Shown: positions 24,136 to 33,624, counted from the stretch's first letter. The stretch: DNA of 64,000 nt from Candidatus Iainarchaeum sp. (GCA_028691435.1 JAQUZG010000003.1:1-64000); one strand, 5' to 3'. The notes: generated from the letters alone by a model not told the origin. Numbers and translations: made by a program.

Positions 24136-25320
24136 TTATTCAAATCTGATAGCTTCAACAGCATCCATTTTTGCAGCTTTAAGTGCTGGGTAAAATCCAG
24201 AAATCATTCCAACAATCATTGAAAATAATATTCCAAATAAAATTATTTCAAAACCAAGTGAAATTTCAAGTGGAAAATTTGAAAATTTTGCAATTATACT
24301 TATTAATATAGCAATGAATAATCCTAATCCAGTTCCAATTATTCCTCCAACTGCTCCAATTAATCCTGCTTCAATTAAAATTATTGTAAGTATTTTTGTA
24401 TCGCTTGCTCCAAGGGCTTTATAAGTCCCGATTTCTTTTGTTCGTTCCATTACACTTGTAATCATTGCATTCATTATTCCTACTCCGCCAACAATTAAAC
24501 TAATTGCACTTACTCCAACTAAAAAGAAAGTTATTATTCCAAGTATTGAAGAAGCTTGTTCAAGTAATTGATCAGCTGTCATAACCATCACACTTTTTTC
24601 ACCATACTTATCTTCAAAATGTTCTTTTATTTCATCAGCAACATCATTTATTTTATCAACATCTTTTACTTTAAGAATCATATCTACTGGAGTAGCATTT
24701 GGAATTATTTTTTTATATCCCTCAAGAGGTAAAAGCACCATTTTATCCGCACTTGCCATAAACGAATTAGATGGTTTAATTATTCCAACAACTTTAAACA
24801 ACTCTCCGTTTAGTGAAATTTGTTTTCTTAATGAAATTTCTCTCTTAAAATCTTTTGCTAAATTTTCTGTAATTATAACACTAGTACTATCACTTTTGTT
24901 AACTAATCTACCTTCGACTAAATCAAAATAATCTTCACCTTGGAACATGTCTAATCCTTCATTATTAGTACTTACTAACATATAATTTTTTGATTCATTT
25001 CCAAAATCAACTTTGACGGCGCCGTTATATTCTTCAATTACTTCTTCTATTTCGGGATGATTTTCTAAATATCTTAAATCACTATCTGAAAAATTTAATA
25101 CATTTCCTGATTGTACATTTTGCATACTCCCAGCAGCAACAAACATCATATTCGTTCCAAAACTTTCAAATTGTTTTACAACCGCTTGATTTAATCCATC
25201 ACCAAGTGAAAGTAAACTAACAATAGCAGCAATACCAATTACAATTCCTATTAAAGTCAAAAATGTTCTTAGTCCTTCTCGTCTAAGATTTTTTATACTT
25301 TCACTGATTATATCTCTCAT
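24136..25320 (-). CDS. MacB/FtsX-type ABC transporter permease 2
   Basis: 394 residues; start at ATG 25320. Standard topology: N-terminal membrane helix (LTLIGIVIGIAAIVSLLSL), a large extracytoplasmic MacB-like domain (about 45-265), then three membrane helices (IITFFLVGVSAISLIVGGVG, ILIEAGLIGAVGGIIGTGLG, IILFGILFSMIVGMISG) with the cytosolic coupling segment MERTKEIGTYKALGAS between them. Ends PALKAAKMDAVEAIRFE, the family's closing motif. Works with the preceding permease and ATPase, as a heterodimer or as two alternatives. Paralogue of its upstream neighbour. Confidence 0.93.
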   Translation of the reverse strand: MRDIISESIKNLRREGLRTFLTLIGIVIGIAAIVSLLSLGDGLNQAVVKQFESFGTNMMFVAAGSMQNVQSGNVLNFSDSDLRYLENHPEIEEVIEEYNGAVKVDFGNESKNYMLVSTNNEGLDMFQGEDYFDLVEGRLVNKSDSTSVIITENLAKDFKREISLRKQISLNGELFKVVGIIKPSNSFMASADKMVLLPLEGYKKIIPNATPVDMILKVKDVDKINDVADEIKEHFEDKYGEKSVMVMTADQLLEQASSILGIITFFLVGVSAISLIVGGVGIMNAMITSVMERTKEIGTYKALGASDTKILTIILIEAGLIGAVGGIIGTGLGLFIAILISIIAKFSNFPLEISLGFEIILFGILFSMIVGMISGFYPALKAAKMDAVEAIRFE

Positions 25321-25342
25321 AAATATCATTCTCTAAACTTAT

Positions 25343-26530
25343 TTATTCAAACCTTAATGCTTCAACTGGGTCAAGATTTGCTGCTCTAATAGCTGGTAAA
25401 ATCCCAGCAACAATTCCAATTGTCATTGAAAATAAAAGTGAGGTAATTATTATATCACTAGTCATTATTGCATTTAATGCAAAACCTGATTCTGTTCCAA
25501 TATATGCAATTAAACTTGCAGTAGCATATCCAAAAATAATTCCAATTATTCCTCCAATTAAACCAATTAATCCTGCTTCAATTAAAAAAATTGCAAGAAT
25601 TTTTTGGCTTGTTGCTCCAAGGGCTTTATATGTTCCTATTTCTTTTGTTCTTTGAAGTACACTTGTAAGCATCGCATTCATTATTCCTACTCCTCCAACA
25701 ACTAAACTTATTGCCCCAATACCCATAATAAACAAAGTTATCATGCCAAGCATAACATTTATTTGATCAAGTAATTGTTCTGATGCACTAACAGTTACAC
25801 TTTCTTCTCCATATTTTTTATCAAAATAATCTTTTATTTTTTCAGCTACATCACTTGTCTCATCTTTAAATTGACTCGAAGCAAAAATAATTGTTGCGTC
25901 AGTCTTGTCAGTTATTTTCTTAAATCCCTCATAAGACATATAAACAACCGAACTACTATTTGGGGCTCCACCAAAAGATGCTGGTTGGGCTTCAAGAATG
26001 CCAATTACTTTAAATGCAACATCATTAATTAAAATTTGTTTTCTAATGTTAATTTCTTTATCAAAATAATCTTTTCCAATTTTATTTCCAACTAGGATTG
26101 ATGATGATTCATTTTTACTAAAGTTTCTTCCTTCGCCAACTTCAAAATATCCAGTCCCTCCAAATAAATCGGATTTATCTTCTTCAACAGCATTAACTGA
26201 AACATTTATTTTTTTTCCATTAAATTCCATTTTAGCTTGAGTTGAATAAATTGGCACAACTGATTTTACTCCAATAATATTTTCAACATTTCTTATATCA
26301 TTTTGAGTTAAAGAAATTTTTGCAACACCCATTCCGCTAGGAATAATAAAAATAGTATTTGATCCAAGTTCTTCAAATTGAGCAGTTACTGATTCACTTA
26401 ACCCTGCTCCAATAGATGCAAGACTAACAATTGCCATTATTCCAATAACTACTCCAAGTAAAGTTAAAAATGTTTTAATTCCTTCTCTTCGTAAATTTTT
26501 TATTGCTTCAAAAATTGTATCTATTGGCAT
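25343..26530 (-). CDS. MacB/FtsX-type ABC transporter permease 1
   Basis: 395 residues from ATG 26530. Same design as the following gene: LTLLGVVIGIMAIVSLASI helix, extracytoplasmic domain, then three helices and LQRTKEIGTYKALGAT coupling motif, ending PAIRAANLDPVEALRFE. Sequence similarity between the two is obvious along the whole length, so they arose by tandem duplication. The family exports or mechanically transmits energy to lipids, peptides or surface proteins (MacB, LolCDE). No membrane-fusion partner is seen, as expected for an archaeal cell with one membrane. Gap to the downstream permease is 22 bases. Confidence 0.93.
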   Translation of the reverse strand: MPIDTIFEAIKNLRREGIKTFLTLLGVVIGIMAIVSLASIGAGLSESVTAQFEELGSNTIFIIPSGMGVAKISLTQNDIRNVENIIGVKSVVPIYSTQAKMEFNGKKINVSVNAVEEDKSDLFGGTGYFEVGEGRNFSKNESSSILVGNKIGKDYFDKEINIRKQILINDVAFKVIGILEAQPASFGGAPNSSSVVYMSYEGFKKITDKTDATIIFASSQFKDETSDVAEKIKDYFDKKYGEESVTVSASEQLLDQINVMLGMITLFIMGIGAISLVVGGVGIMNAMLTSVLQRTKEIGTYKALGATSQKILAIFLIEAGLIGLIGGIIGIIFGYATASLIAYIGTESGFALNAIMTSDIIITSLLFSMTIGIVAGILPAIRAANLDPVEALRFE

Positions 26531-26596
26531 AATAATCAACTTTATTTTTTATTTATTCTATTTTTGTTTTTTTTAAAATTATTTAATTTAAATAAA

Positions 26597-27361
26597 TTAT
26601 TTGAATCTATTTCCAAAAGCATCTTCTCTTTTTGAAACGATTTTTCCATCTTTTATATAAATTTGTCTATCTGTTGTTTCACCTAAATTTAAATCATGTG
26701 TAACAAGTACAATTGTTTTTCCTTCTTCATTTAATTTTCTAAGTAATTCCATTACATTTTTTCCTGATTTACTATCTAAGTTTCCTGTTGGTTCATCAGC
26801 AACAATTATGTTTGGATTTAGTGCAAGAGCTCTTGCTATTGCTACTCTTTGTCTTTGTCCACCAGACATTTGATTAGGGCGATTATGTAATCGGTCGCCT
26901 AAACCAACTTTTTCTAAAACTTCTGTTGCAGTTTTTTTTCTTAAATTTCTAGGATAATTGTTAATCCACATTGGAACCATTACATTTTCAAGTGCACTAA
27001 GTTTTGGCAATAAATTAAATGTTTGAAAAATAAATCCAATTTTATTTCCTCTAAATGCTGCAAGCTCACTAGGGCTCATTGCAGTGGTATTTTTTCCTTC
27101 AATAAAAATATTGCCGCTTGTTGGGTTCATCATTGTACTTAATGCATCTAAGAGTGTTGTTTTTCCAGATCCACTTGGGCCCATAATTGAAATATATTCT
27201 CCTTTTTTAACATCAAAAGATACTCCATCTAAAGCTCTTACTTCTATTCCGTCTAACTTGTAAATTTTATAAACATCTTCTACTTTTATCACGCTTTCAT
27301 TTTTTGCCCTAATGTTTGCCCGAATATTTTTTTCTTTTTCTGTTACTTTTTTAATGACCAT
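26597..27361 (-). CDS. ABC transporter ATP-binding protein (LolD/MacB type)
   Basis: 254 residues, first gene of a three-gene operon. Walker A GPSGSGKTTLLDAL near residue 62, Q-loop FIFQTFNLLPKLSALENV, signature MSGGQRQRVAIARALALNP, Walker B IIVADEPTGNLDSK and switch His VTHDLN. The FQTFNLLP and NLDSKSG segments are specific to the MacB/LolD/FtsE group. A Lys-rich, unpaired N-terminal 20 residues precede the domain. AAGGTGAAAAA directly upstream of the ATG is a good ribosome site. It powers the two FtsX-type permeases that follow. Confidence 0.95.
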   Translation of the reverse strand: MVIKKVTEKEKNIRANIRAKNESVIKVEDVYKIYKLDGIEVRALDGVSFDVKKGEYISIMGPSGSGKTTLLDALSTMMNPTSGNIFIEGKNTTAMSPSELAAFRGNKIGFIFQTFNLLPKLSALENVMVPMWINNYPRNLRKKTATEVLEKVGLGDRLHNRPNQMSGGQRQRVAIARALALNPNIIVADEPTGNLDSKSGKNVMELLRKLNEEGKTIVLVTHDLNLGETTDRQIYIKDGKIVSKREDAFGNRFK

Positions 27362-27505
27362 TTTTTCACCTTGGATTAATATAATTCTTCTAAAAAATTA
27401 GAGTCATTATTAATATTAATCTATCTTTTAATATTCGTTGAATTTAATTGAATATTAAATTAAACAAATTAGTTATCAAGCGTAATTAAAATTAGGTTTT
27501 TTTAT

Positions 27506-27535
27506 TTGGCCCATAATTATTAGAGCCAAATAAAT
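27506..27535 (-). terminator. Hairpin after the SWIB-like gene
   Basis: ATTTGGC and GCCAAAT form a 7-bp stem with a 14-base AT-rich loop, starting 8 bases after the stop of the SWIB-like gene. No T-run follows on the minus strand, so termination is less certain than elsewhere. Confidence 0.4.
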
Positions 27536-27543
27536 TATTGATT

Positions 27544-27777
27544 TTATTTTTTTCCAGCTAAATCGTTTTTCTTAACGTAAGCCCAGATTTTTTTTGTCAT
27601 TTCACTAGGAGTAATGTCTGTTTTACCAAACACTTCTTCTAAAGTTGCTGTTTGTCCTTTGAAAGAAATACAATATCCTCCAAATGCTTTTTTTGGTCCT
27701 GCTGATTTTTTAGCAGGTGCTTTTTTAGCAGGTGCTTTTTTAGCAGGTGCTTTTTTTCCTATTCCGAATAGTCCCAT
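27544..27777 (-). CDS. Small basic protein with AKKAP repeats and SWIB-like domain
   Basis: 77 residues from the ATG at 27777, chosen because GGGGG lies 8 bases ahead of it. After MGLFGIG there are three near-identical KKAPA units plus KKSAGPKK, like a histone H1 or topoisomerase tail. Residues 35-75 (ATLEEVFGKTDITPSEMTKK then IWAYVKKNDLAGKK) match the second half of SWIB/MDM2 folds, where a -KKLWEYIKKNNLQ- helix is diagnostic. So likely a small DNA- or chromatin-associated protein. The 18-base repeat in the DNA is coding, not CRISPR. SWIB assignment is by pattern only; the domain appears shorter than usual. Confidence 0.6.
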   Translation of the reverse strand: MGLFGIGKKAPAKKAPAKKAPAKKSAGPKKAFGGYCISFKGQTATLEEVFGKTDITPSEMTKKIWAYVKKNDLAGKK

Positions 27778-27979
27778 TTTGAATTCCCCCATTAACGGTT
27801 TGTAATAATCTAATACTTATCCTTTATTTAAAGCTTATGTTAATGTGATTTAATTTAATAAAATGGAATGATTTATATATTAGAAAAAATATTATTTGGT
27901 AAATTTATTATTAAAATTAATTTTTTGTTTGATTTTTTGCTTAGGGCATATTTAAAATTATTTCCACCGTAAATTGCAT

Positions 27980-28924
27980 ATGGATATTTGTGTTAAGACT
28001 TCTTTTGGAAAAAATGTTGAGTTATTTAAAAAGTCTAATAATATAAAAGAAGGATGTTGGATAAGATTAATTTCTCCCGATGATGAATTAATTAAAAAAA
28101 TCTCTGCTGATTTTAATATTGACAGTGAAATTATACACGATATGATTGATAGTGAATCTGTTCCAAATATTGAAAATGAGACTGATGAAGGATATATTTC
28201 AATAATTTTAAGAGTGCCACATAAAGTTGAAGGGGAAATGATTACTATTCCATTTGGTATACTTTTTTTAAAAAAACAAAAAATTATATTAACTGTTTGT
28301 AAATTTGATGACGCTGTTTCAAAAAAATTATTTAACTCTTCACCAATTAAATTTAGGACTGATAAAAAATCTATTTTCTTTTCAAATTTTTTATCAATTT
28401 TAATTAATGAATATATGTGCCAATTAAAAGTTATTGGTCGAGAAATAAATTTAGTTGAAAAGTCTATTGAGACAGCTTTACAAAACAAAAAACTTGTTGA
28501 ATTATTATCTTTACAAAAAACTTTAGTATACTTTAAAACAGCGATGGTTGGAAATAAAAAAGTGATTAGTAAAATTTCTCTTGGAAGAGTATTTTTAATT
28601 AATGAAGAAAATAAAGATTTACTTGAAGATATAATTATTGATATTGATGAAGCATCAGAATTAATCTCAATTTATTCTCAAATAATAAAAAACACAACGG
28701 ACACATATTCTTCAATCGTGTCAAATAATCTAAATAGTATTATGAAAGTATTAGCATTAATTACTGTTGCTATAAGTATTCCCACTATGGTTGGAAGTTT
28801 TTATGGTATGAATATTTCTTTGCCTTTTCAATCTGAAGGACAAGCTTTTTTTATAATTGTTTTATTTTCTGTGACTATCACAGTTTTATCAATTCTTGTT
28901 TTTAGATTAAAAAAATGGATTTAA
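27980..28924 (+). CDS. corA: CorA-type Mg2+/divalent cation channel
   Basis: 314 residues from the ATG at 27980. Large N-terminal cytosolic alpha/beta domain (DDELIKKISADFNIDSEIIH), long stalk helix (about 195-255), then two C-terminal membrane helices. The pore signature YGMN is in SFYGMNISLP near residue 277, and the second helix (FFIIVLFSVTITVLSILVF) ends KKWI. It forms a pentamer for magnesium uptake. The family's MPEL-type loop is replaced by SLPFQSEG. Single gene, in opposite orientation to its neighbours on both sides. Confidence 0.93.
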   Translation: MDICVKTSFGKNVELFKKSNNIKEGCWIRLISPDDELIKKISADFNIDSEIIHDMIDSESVPNIENETDEGYISIILRVPHKVEGEMITIPFGILFLKKQKIILTVCKFDDAVSKKLFNSSPIKFRTDKKSIFFSNFLSILINEYMCQLKVIGREINLVEKSIETALQNKKLVELLSLQKTLVYFKTAMVGNKKVISKISLGRVFLINEENKDLLEDIIIDIDEASELISIYSQIIKNTTDTYSSIVSNNLNSIMKVLALITVAISIPTMVGSFYGMNISLPFQSEGQAFFIIVLFSVTITVLSILVFRLKKWI

Positions 28925-28944
28925 ACAAAAATTAAAAATTAGAA

Positions 28945-29754
28945 TTATTTAATTTTTTTCATAAATTCATTTAATTTTTTTACTTTTTTTATTATTTTAA
29001 AAAGTTCTTTTGGATTTATTGTTTGATCTTTATCACTTATTGATTCATTTGGATTAATGTGTGTTTCAATAATTAATCCATCCGCGCCAGAAGCTATTGA
29101 TGCTAAACTCATGCTTTCAATTAGTTCTTTTCTTCCAGTGCCGTGGCTTGGGTCAACAACTATTGGTAAATTAGTTAAATTTTTTACTGTTGCAACAGCA
29201 CTTAAATCAATTGTATTTCTTGTATAATTTTCAAATGTTCTAATTCCTCTTTCACAAAGAATTACTTTTTCATTTCCTTCTTTTAAAATATATTCAGCAG
29301 CATTTAACCATTCATTAATAGTTGCTGATGGACCCCGTTTTAATAAAACTGGTTTATTTTGTTTTCCAACAGCTTTAAGTAATTCAAAATTTTGCATATT
29401 TCTTGCCCCAATTTGGATAACATCAACATATTTTGAAATGGTTTGAACTTCTTTAGTATCCATTACTTCACTAATTATTGGTAACCCGGTAATTTTTTTT
29501 GCTTCAAGTAAATATTTCAATCCTTCTTCACCTAAACCTTGAAATGAGTAAGGACTAGTTCTTGGTTTATATGCCCCGCCTCGAAGTATGTTTGCCCCTG
29601 ATTTTTTAACTGCTTTTGCAGTTTGAATAATTTGATCTTTATTTTCAATAGCACAAGGCCCAGCAATAATAAGTAAATCTTTTCCAATCGTTAAATTTCC
29701 AACTTTAAAATTAAAATTCTTTTTTTTATTTGTTGCAATTTTTAATGAATCCAT
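28945..29754 (-). CDS. aroF: 3-deoxy-7-phosphoheptulonate synthase (type I beta)
   Basis: 269 residues, the usual core length of the KDO8P/AroF-like subgroup with a short leader. Motifs: LLIIAGPCAIENKDQI, NILRGGAYKPRTSPYSFQG (PEP and E4P binding), IISEVMDTKEV, DVIQIGARNMQNFELLK, PVLLKRGPSATINEWL, ILCERGIRTFENYTRNTIDL, PIVVDPSHGTGRK and DGLIIETHINP (metal ligands). Makes DAHP from PEP and erythrose-4-phosphate, the first step of the shikimate route. No other aro genes are nearby. No N-terminal regulatory (ferredoxin-like) domain is present, so feedback control by aromatic residues is unlikely. Confidence 0.95.
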   Translation of the reverse strand: MDSLKIATNKKKNFNFKVGNLTIGKDLLIIAGPCAIENKDQIIQTAKAVKKSGANILRGGAYKPRTSPYSFQGLGEEGLKYLLEAKKITGLPIISEVMDTKEVQTISKYVDVIQIGARNMQNFELLKAVGKQNKPVLLKRGPSATINEWLNAAEYILKEGNEKVILCERGIRTFENYTRNTIDLSAVATVKNLTNLPIVVDPSHGTGRKELIESMSLASIASGADGLIIETHINPNESISDKDQTINPKELFKIIKKVKKLNEFMKKIK

Positions 29755-29790
29755 ATAAAGATAATAAAAATTAGAATTAAAAAACTTATT

Positions 29791-30063
29791 CTATAGTTTT
29801 TCTAATCTTTGTATAAATTCTTTGATTGGAATTTTCTTCCTAAAAATATTTACTGTAACTAAACAATTGGGATATCTTCTTGCTAATGATCTATAATGGG
29901 TTATTACTTCGTTTTTTCTATCTGGACTTGTTTTAATTATTTTTAATGCATTTAAAGAACTGTTTCTATCAATTAATGATCTTTCACTTGGTAAAAAACC
30001 AATTGGGCCACAAACTTGGCTAGATACTTTTGTTCTTAGTTCAATTTTTGGTTTTTTATTCAT
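29791..30063 (-). CDS. Small basic hypothetical protein
   Basis: 90 residues, unknown. Notable pieces are VCGPIGFLPSERSLIDRNSS and ITHYRSLARRYPNCLVTVNI followed by a KKIPIKEFIQRLEKL helix. Fifteen bases separate it from the upstream FAD dehydrogenase gene and 36 from the DAHP synthase gene downstream, so it sits in a same-direction run and is probably translated. The basic composition suggests RNA or protein binding, nothing more can be said. Confidence 0.5.
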   Translation of the reverse strand: MNKKPKIELRTKVSSQVCGPIGFLPSERSLIDRNSSLNALKIIKTSPDRKNEVITHYRSLARRYPNCLVTVNIFRKKIPIKEFIQRLEKL

Positions 30064-30078
30064 ATTAAATCACTTTCA

Positions 30079-31443
30079 TCATTTATTTAATTTATTTAAA
30101 ATTTGTCTTGCAGGTATTAGTCCAGTTACTGCTGCGCCAACAATGTTTCCAGCAAGTCCTGCCCCGTCCCCAGCAACAAATAATCCTTTAATTTCGGTTT
30201 CAAGATTTTTATCAGTTAAAATTTTATTTGATCTAAATTTTACTTCGGGTGAATATAAAAAAGTTGAATCTCCATCTAAACCAGGTAAAACTTTATCAAG
30301 CATTTTTATTCCTTCAAGTATATTTGTAACTATTCTATAAGGCATGGCCATTCCAATATCTCCTGGAACAGCAGTTTTTAGTGATGGTTGAATGTGTGAG
30401 TGAGTAATTCTTTCAAGAGTACTTCGTCTACCCATTTTTAAATCTTTAAGTCTTTGAATAATTGGTTTTCCACTTCCAAGTAAGGTAGTTCCTTGTGCAA
30501 TAAAATTTGCATATGCTCTTGTACTTTCAAGAGGTTTTGTTAGTTTAATTTCAGTTACAAATGCAAAATTACTGTTGTTTGAATCATGGTTTGAATTTGA
30601 ATGTCCATTAACACAAACAAATCCATCATATTGTTCTATTGCTACATGTCCTCTTGGACAAGGACAAAATGTTCTAATCAAATCATCATATGTTGGAGTA
30701 TACATTGTAAATACAGTTTCATAAAGTTCATCTGAAAATCTTTCAAGAATGCTACATGGAAATTCTACTCTGACTCCAACTTCAATTTTGTCATATATTT
30801 CTTTTAGTTTATATTTTTCAGCTAATTCTTGTAACCATTTAGCATTATATCTTCCAGGTGCAAGTATTACATTTTCTGCAAAAATTTGTTCATTGTTTTT
30901 TGTAATAACTCCTTTTACAATTTGATTGTCTATAATAATATCTTCAATTTCACAATTTCCTTTTAATTCAATATTATTTAATTTTAAATAATTAGCAAAA
31001 TTTTTCATTACAATTGGTAATTTATCACTTCCAACGTGAATTGCTTTTCTAATGTATAATTGAACATTATTTTTTTGAGCTTCTGTAACTAATTCTTTTG
31101 CATGTTCTAAATTTTTTGGATAATAATTTGGTTCAACCCCAAATTCAAGTAAAACTTTTTCACAATAATTAATTAGTTCTTGATATTCTTCTTTAGTGTA
31201 TAAATGAAACATTTTTTCATGACTTAATACAGGTGTAAAGTGTAATTTTCCGTCTGAAAATGTACCTGCTCCACCAAATCCAGTCATTACTTCTGTTCTT
31301 TTTCTATCTTCAATTAAACTTCCCTTGTCAAGTAAAAGAATTTTTAATTTAGAGTTAGATTTTGCAAATTCATAAGCTGCAAAAATTCCAGCTGGGCCAG
31401 CTCCAACAATGATCACATCATACTTGTTAGTTTCATTTCCCAT
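30079..31443 (-). CDS. FAD-dependent dehydrogenase (COG2509-like)
   Basis: 454 residues. N-terminal Rossmann dinucleotide-binding site DVIIVGAGPAGIFAAYEF and the acidic DKGSLIEDRKR tail of the FAD-ribose binding strand. Then MTGFGGAGTFSDGKLHFTP, YPKNLEHAKELV, and the C-terminal FAD motif GLFVAGDGAGLAGNIVGAAV with the closing LIPARQIL. The series GFGGAGTFSDGK is the landmark of the uncharacterised COG2509 flavoprotein dehydrogenases. Two Cys near residue 265 (TFCPCPRGHVAIE) may bind metal or act in redox. Physiological substrate unknown. Upstream gene of a short run with the 90-residue protein and DAHP synthase. Confidence 0.9.
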   Translation of the reverse strand: MGNETNKYDVIIVGAGPAGIFAAYEFAKSNSKLKILLLDKGSLIEDRKRTEVMTGFGGAGTFSDGKLHFTPVLSHEKMFHLYTKEEYQELINYCEKVLLEFGVEPNYYPKNLEHAKELVTEAQKNNVQLYIRKAIHVGSDKLPIVMKNFANYLKLNNIELKGNCEIEDIIIDNQIVKGVITKNNEQIFAENVILAPGRYNAKWLQELAEKYKLKEIYDKIEVGVRVEFPCSILERFSDELYETVFTMYTPTYDDLIRTFCPCPRGHVAIEQYDGFVCVNGHSNSNHDSNNSNFAFVTEIKLTKPLESTRAYANFIAQGTTLLGSGKPIIQRLKDLKMGRRSTLERITHSHIQPSLKTAVPGDIGMAMPYRIVTNILEGIKMLDKVLPGLDGDSTFLYSPEVKFRSNKILTDKNLETEIKGLFVAGDGAGLAGNIVGAAVTGLIPARQILNKLNK

Positions 31444-31500
31444 AATAATTATTTAATAAGAAAAGATTAAAAATAAGCTTTATTTTTTTGTTTTTTGATA

Positions 31501-32814
31501 TTATTTATTTTCAGTTTTTGCATCTGGAATGTCAATCTTGGTTATTTTTTTTTCAACTGGGGTAATTGTATTTTTTCCTTTTTCAGCTAATATTACTCCA
31601 ATAGTTGTAACAATATTTGTTCCAACAATTACAAGGAATACAATTGCTGTTAAATTTTCAATAAATACTTGAGTAAATGGAGTATTTTCAATAGTTAATA
31701 ATCCCATACTTGCAGGTAGTGAAATTAAAACAGCTGCTGCAAGTCCTCTAGCACATAAATAAGTTAAATAATTTTCATCAGTTTTTATTTCTGGAACTAA
31801 TTTACCCATTAATTTTGCAGTTATTTTTCTTCCACCAACAATTAGGATAACTATAATTAATGAAATAATAATTATATTTATATCATTTAAAAATTTTACT
31901 TGGAATAATAATCCTAAATAAACAAAGAATAGGGTTTTTATTAAAAATGATAATTGGCCTTGAAAATCTTTTATTTCTTCACTTATTATGATTATGTGCA
32001 TCTTTAACATAGTAGTTATTTCTTTACTATTTCCAAGCACAATTCCAAATACTAAAACACCAATTGCTCCATTTCCTCTAAATATTGAAATTAATGAATA
32101 TGTTACAAACATTATCGCAAGAGTCATTAAGTAAATGTAATTTCTTCCTTTTAGTAAAGGAGTTATGAGTTTTAAAAATATTATACCAATAAAAAATCCA
32201 ACTACTCCGGCTATACAAAAATTAGTTAAAATATTTGAAATTACTATTATGATGTCTGCTGATCCCGAAATGTAAATTTGGCCAATTGCAACTGCTAATA
32301 TAACACAGAATGCATCAGTTAGGGCAGATTCTAAACTTAATAATGTCTTTGTTTTTTCATTAGCTGATGTATTAACTACTAATGTTAAAATTATTGCTGA
32401 ACTAGTTCCACCAAGTACACATGCTATAAATAAACCCACTAATGGGTCAATTGTATATACTCCAAAAAAGTTGAATACAAAAAATAAAATAAAAATTGAT
32501 GTAAGTACAAAAAATAAATTTGTTATTGTGAATATTAATGAATTTCCAAGACCTTTTAATGTATCAAAAAATTTTAGATTAAGTCCGCCATCAAACAATA
32601 ACATCATTAATGCTAGACTTGCAAAATAAGGTAATATTCCTTGAAATAGAATCAATGATTCGCTATCAACAAACCCTAAAATTGGGCCAAGTAATAAACC
32701 TACACTAAGTAAAATTAATAAATCAGGAATTTTTGTTTTTTTGAAAAAGATTAAACCTAAATAACCAATAAAGATTATGCCTGCTACAATTAAAAAAACA
32801 AATTCTGGATTCAT
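31501..32814 (-). CDS. Cation:proton antiporter (CPA1/CPA2 type)
   Basis: 437 residues with about 12 predicted membrane helices. Characteristic segments: IPDLLILLSVGLLLGPILGF, LMMLLFDGGLNLKF (helix with G-G-L-N), CVLGGTSSAIILTLVVN and ALTDAFCVILAVAIG, which hold the charged/polar residues (including the Asp of A-L-T-D-A) that move cations in NhaP/Kef-like proteins. The short C-terminal cytosolic tail has no RCK domain. It would exchange Na+ or K+ for H+ at the membrane. Monocistronic, separated by 57 bases from the FAD dehydrogenase. Confidence 0.9.
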   Translation of the reverse strand: MNPEFVFLIVAGIIFIGYLGLIFFKKTKIPDLLILLSVGLLLGPILGFVDSESLILFQGILPYFASLALMMLLFDGGLNLKFFDTLKGLGNSLIFTITNLFFVLTSIFILFFVFNFFGVYTIDPLVGLFIACVLGGTSSAIILTLVVNTSANEKTKTLLSLESALTDAFCVILAVAIGQIYISGSADIIIVISNILTNFCIAGVVGFFIGIIFLKLITPLLKGRNYIYLMTLAIMFVTYSLISIFRGNGAIGVLVFGIVLGNSKEITTMLKMHIIIISEEIKDFQGQLSFLIKTLFFVYLGLLFQVKFLNDINIIIISLIIVILIVGGRKITAKLMGKLVPEIKTDENYLTYLCARGLAAAVLISLPASMGLLTIENTPFTQVFIENLTAIVFLVIVGTNIVTTIGVILAEKGKNTITPVEKKITKIDIPDAKTENK

Positions 32815-32925
32815 AAAAAATAAATATGTTAAAAGTATTTAAATCTAACCAATATTCAATAAATTTTAATTTTCTTAAATTTTTGATTTTTAAAATAATT
32901 TTTAAAGAGTGATATGCCTTGTAGA

Positions 32926-33573
32926 TTATTTAAATATTTTTTTACTATTTCTTATTTTTTGATTATATTCCCATTTTTTCTTTTTTTCAGTTTCAATATT
33001 GATGTATTTTAACCAATTTATTTTGAAAAATAAAATAATAACTATTACACTAAGTAATTCAAGACCTATTGTGAAATACTCATTTTGTTCAGGAAGTAAA
33101 GGTAATAACCATGATAAAGTGTGGGTGACAATTAAGATCATGATGGTGTAATTTATTAATCGTCCAATAAAAAATCCTGCTAATGCTGGTTTTATGTCAG
33201 TTTTTATTGAACCAAGTGCAATAAACAACGCATTTGATGGAAGCGGGCTTAATGAAAAGAAGAAAGTAAACCAAAATTTTTCATTATTTTTTCCTTCTAG
33301 TTTTTCTTTTAAAACATCTAATTCTTTTTTCTTTTCTTCACTGTGTATTTTTTTAGAAAACAAGCCTGATAATTTTGCTAATGCGTATCGCCCAGCAGTT
33401 GATGCTGTTACTCCAATAATTGCTAGAACAATTAAATTCTGTTCAAAATTTATGTATAAGTATGATAATGTTGCCCATGTGGGGGGAGCAAATGCTGGAA
33501 CAAGATTAATTAGAAAAATAATTAACCATTCAAAAGCATAAAGAATTATTTGTTCAATTAATTGAATTATCAT
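32926..33573 (-). CDS. VTT/DedA-like membrane protein
   Basis: 215 residues with five hydrophobic segments. LINLVPAFAPPTWATLSYLYI and TASTAGRYALAKLSGLF correspond to the re-entrant region and G-x-x-x-G-R-Y motif of the VTT (SNARE-associated/DedA) fold, followed by FWFTFFFSLSPLPSNALFIALG and FIGRLINYTIMI. The family flips or handles lipids such as undecaprenyl-phosphate and PE. A charged middle loop (EEKKKELDVLKEKLEGKN) and basic tail are cytosolic. Gene is flanked by the antiporter on the same strand and a methyltransferase on the opposite. Confidence 0.75.
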   Translation of the reverse strand: MIIQLIEQIILYAFEWLIIFLINLVPAFAPPTWATLSYLYINFEQNLIVLAIIGVTASTAGRYALAKLSGLFSKKIHSEEKKKELDVLKEKLEGKNNEKFWFTFFFSLSPLPSNALFIALGSIKTDIKPALAGFFIGRLINYTIMILIVTHTLSWLLPLLPEQNEYFTIGLELLSVIVIILFFKINWLKYINIETEKKKKWEYNQKIRNSKKIFK

Positions 33574-33624
33574 AAATATTCATTTTAATTTAATATTAAA
33601 AATCCTTCTATTTAATTTATTCAT

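Noticed and set aside
27700..27770. Short tandem DNA repeat as CRISPR or VNTR element
   Set aside because: It is coding sequence for the AKKAP units of the SWIB-like protein.
27958..28488. 176-residue minus-strand frame
   Set aside because: Antisense to CorA, which has a complete family-specific protein on the plus strand.
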